Positions 6,995 to 8,485 of a DNA stretch of 8,485 nucleotides are shown here, piece after piece. Positions within the stretch are counted from its first letter, which is position 1. Each line of letters opens with the position of its first letter. The notes under the pieces are model-generated. The model made no database searches. It saw only the letters and a list, made by a program, of their open reading frames with translations, and was not told where the DNA came from. This stretch comes from an uncultured Clostridia bacterium (lineage in GTDB: Bacteria; Bacillota; Clostridia; Christensenellales; Borkfalkiaceae). The stretch covers positions 1 through 8,485 of the forward strand of contig CAMOVY010000047.1 of the NCBI GenBank assembly GCA_946627905.1. The letters run 5' to 3'. The position numbers and the translations under genes are program-made.

Positions 6995-7762
6995 ATGAAA
7001 AAACTTTTAACGTTTATTATGTGCATTGTTCTTGCAATCGGCGTAATGAGTTTTGCGGCTTGCGGGGATTCTACCTTTAAAGGCAATTATGAAGAAGTAG
7101 ATAAAGCAACCGCTGCGGAGTTTGCTGAAAGCGTTAACGGCGATAGCAGTGTTTTAGACATGAAAAGCGGTATGGAAATGGAATTTTCTATAGAGTCAGA
7201 AAGTGATGAGTTCTCTTTTTCTATGGAATACGATTTAAAATGCGCTTACAATGCTGAGCAACAGATGGAGATGGAAGGTAGCGTCAAAGGTAAAGGAGAA
7301 GGTCAAACCATAAAGGGCGACATTTATTATTCCAACGGTTTGATGTACATAAACAGCGACGGCATGAAGATAAAACAGGCAGTGGATTACGAAGAGTTCC
7401 TTGAAGGGGTTACCGGTATGGGGTCATCCGCGATTATAGACATAGAAGGCGCTATGACATACCTTGAAACGGATACCACAGGTAGCATTAAGGTTTATCT
7501 GGATAAAGGCGAAACGGAAAGCAAATTTAAATTAGAAGTTAATAATTTCTCGGTAGAAGGCGTGAAAGTGAACGGTGAATATTATTACGTTTTCGACGCT
7601 AACGGCAACCTTATTGCATGTAAAATCGACGTGTCTATGACAATGAGTTATGAAGGATATAATTCCGATATGTCAGTATATATGGTAGTAAAGGCTTATG
7701 ACGGCAAGATAAGTCTGCCGAGCGACCTTGACAGTTATCAGTTAGGACAGTTGCCTTTATAA
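6995..7762 (+). CDS. Uncharacterised lipoprotein, first of a paralogous pair
   Basis: The 255-residue protein starts with a lipoprotein signal peptide: MKK, a hydrophobic core (LLTFIMCIVLAIGVMS), and a lipobox FAAC with Cys23 as the expected lipid-modified residue. It should be anchored to the outer face of the cell membrane. The mature part opens with GDSTFKGNYEE and is acidic, serine-rich and methionine-rich, with alternating polar and hydrophobic stretches (MEMEFSIES, IKGDIYYSNGLMYI, GEYYYVFDANGNL) that suggest a beta-rich fold. The pattern of strands plus 'YYSNGLMYI' recalls LolA/LppX-like lipoproteins of Bacillota; this is an impression, not an identification. The start is set by AGGGAG at 6980-6985, nine bases before the ATG. 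No transporter or enzyme gene lies beside it. The gene at 7963 is a diverged copy. Confidence 0.88.
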   Translation: MKKLLTFIMCIVLAIGVMSFAACGDSTFKGNYEEVDKATAAEFAESVNGDSSVLDMKSGMEMEFSIESESDEFSFSMEYDLKCAYNAEQQMEMEGSVKGKGEGQTIKGDIYYSNGLMYINSDGMKIKQAVDYEEFLEGVTGMGSSAIIDIEGAMTYLETDTTGSIKVYLDKGETESKFKLEVNNFSVEGVKVNGEYYYVFDANGNLIACKIDVSMTMSYEGYNSDMSVYMVVKAYDGKISLPSDLDSYQLGQLPL

Positions 7763-7793
7763 TATTAAAGTATAACCGGATATCTTAAAACAG

Positions 7794-7828
7794 TTCAGGC
7801 GTAGCATCTGCTCCGCCTGAAAATTTTT
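7794..7828 (+). terminator. Intrinsic terminator after the first lipoprotein gene
   Basis: TTCAGGCG (7794-7801) pairs with CGCCTGAA (7814-7821). The inner AGC/GCT pairs extend the stem across one mismatch and close a four-base loop. AA and then TTTTT (7824-7828) follow. It begins 31 bases after the stop codon and separates the two lipoprotein genes. Confidence 0.85.
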
Positions 7829-7875
7829 AAAATTTCCGCTATTTCCGCCGCACAACAAAACGACAACCTTTTGCA

Positions 7876-7885
7876 ACGTGCACGT
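7876..7885. promoter_or_regulatory. 10-bp palindrome next to the -35 box of the second lipoprotein gene
   Basis: ACGTGCACGT is a perfect palindrome ending one base before the proposed -35 box. Its position suits an activator or repressor site, but a ten-base palindrome can occur by chance. The remainder of 7829-7875 shows nothing else I can support. Confidence 0.25.
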
Positions 7886-7886
7886 A

Positions 7887-7916
7887 TTGTCTATAGCAAA
7901 AACTATACAGTATAAT
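7887..7916 (+). promoter_or_regulatory. Probable sigma-A promoter for the second lipoprotein gene
   Basis: TTGTCT (7887-7892) lies 18 bp from a perfect TATAAT (7911-7916). The -35 matches the consensus at four of six positions. The expected leader is about 40 bases and holds a small hairpin, CGATA-TTTC-TATCG (7927-7940). Confidence 0.65.
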
Positions 7917-7962
7917 TATTATGTGTCGATATTTCTATCGTTATATAATAATCGGGGGCGTT

Positions 7963-8485
7963 ATGAAAAAGATTGTTGCTTTAATTATATGTTGTATTGT
8001 GGCTGTAAGCGTTTTGGGGTTGTACGGCTGTTCTTCCGATACGACCTTTAACGGTAATTACGAAGAAACGAACAGAGAAAGCGCCGCCGTTTTTCTTGGC
8101 GAAGCAAGCGCGAACAGAAATATCGATATAATGCGCGGTTCTGAAATCGAACTGCGGATAAAAGAAACGAGTACGCCTTTAGACGCCGAGATACGATATA
8201 ATTTTAAAGTGGCTTTAGACGAAAACCAAAGACCTGAAATGGCAGGAACTTTAAGACTTGGCGTAGATATAGAAGGTCTGCCCGTTTCCGCGAAATTCGA
8301 AGTCTATTATAAAGACGGCGTGTTATACGAAAGGGCGCGCTATGCGATTGTAGACATAACGGGCAAGGTCGAGTACGATTTAGACGAGTTTCTTACCAAA
8401 AAGATGTCGAGCAATCCTATTGACGAGCAGGGCATAAGTAAAATTTTCGATTATCTGGAATCTAAGACCGAAGCGTCGGGTGGAA
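7963..8485 (+). CDS. Uncharacterised lipoprotein, second of the pair, 3' end outside window
   Basis: The frame is open from the ATG at 7963 to the right edge, giving 174 complete codons without a stop. The signal peptide is MKKIVALIICCIVAVSVLG, with lipobox LYGC and the lipid-attachment Cys at residue 23, the same position as in the preceding protein. The mature start SSDTTFNGNYEET matches GDSTFKGNYEEV of that protein. Later stretches align too: IMRGSEIEL with DMKSGMEMEF, FEVYYKDGVLYE with GDIYYSNGLMYI, and VEYDLDEFL with VDYEEFL. It is therefore a paralogue, but diverged along its length: fewer methionines, more Arg, and more GC-rich codons. GGGGG at 7954-7958, four bases from the ATG, sets the start. 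Function is unknown; it should be surface-anchored like its neighbour. Confidence 0.9.
   Translation, partial: MKKIVALIICCIVAVSVLGLYGCSSDTTFNGNYEETNRESAAVFLGEASANRNIDIMRGSEIELRIKETSTPLDAEIRYNFKVALDENQRPEMAGTLRLGVDIEGLPVSAKFEVYYKDGVLYERARYAIVDITGKVEYDLDEFLTKKMSSNPIDEQGISKIFDYLESKTEASGG

Noticed and set aside
6620..7086. Minus-strand open frames across the tRNA and the start of the first lipoprotein gene
   Set aside because: They run through the tRNA, its terminator and a strong plus-strand promoter. Their apparent 'GVEPTAFAVGG'-like text is the tRNA read backwards, a known source of false gene calls.
1..8485. CRISPR array, insertion sequence, phage or defence system
   Set aside because: There are no regularly spaced repeats, transposase motifs or nuclease/toxin-like proteins, and every long frame is accounted for by the genes listed.

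Overview
The window looks like an ordinary chromosomal stretch from a Gram-positive, clostridia-like member of the Bacillota, probably an uncultured one. This rests on several signs: a single-chain PurL of the clostridial type (an N-terminal VRxxNRYDVE stretch and a C-terminal glutaminase), sigma-A promoters close to TTGACA-17-TATAAT with AT-rich flanks, strong G-rich ribosome binding sites, a tRNA with encoded CCA, and short lipoprotein signal peptides ending in a lipobox Cys. No species can be named from this evidence. I see no phage, transposon, CRISPR or plasmid gene.

Layout from left to right. (1) Positions 2-3592 hold purL, cut at its 5' end by the window edge. (2) A promoter with an extended -10 drives a small three-helix membrane protein of unknown function (3682-4128). 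(3) A perfect GC-rich hairpin at 4151-4187 serves as a terminator from both sides and separates this gene from mnmA, which runs on the minus strand (4203-5279). (4) A 165-bp divergent intergenic region carries back-to-back promoters for mnmA and for a CNNM/CorC-type membrane protein with paired CBS domains (5445-6713). (5) A GC-rich hairpin lies just upstream of a tRNA-Arg with anticodon CCG (6778-6854), which ends in an intrinsic terminator. (6) Two related, uncharacterised lipoproteins follow in tandem (6995-7762, and 7963 to beyond the right edge). Each has its own promoter, and a terminator lies between them.

The genes do not form one pathway. PurL makes FGAM in purine synthesis, MnmA 2-thiolates the wobble uridine of some tRNAs, the CNNM/CorC protein is a probable divalent-cation transporter, and the tRNA reads CGG. 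Each transcription unit has its own signals, so this is a series of mono- or bicistronic housekeeping units rather than an operon. The least explained part is the right end: the duplicated lipoprotein pair and the palindromes beside their promoters. I found no convincing evidence of a new multi-gene system.
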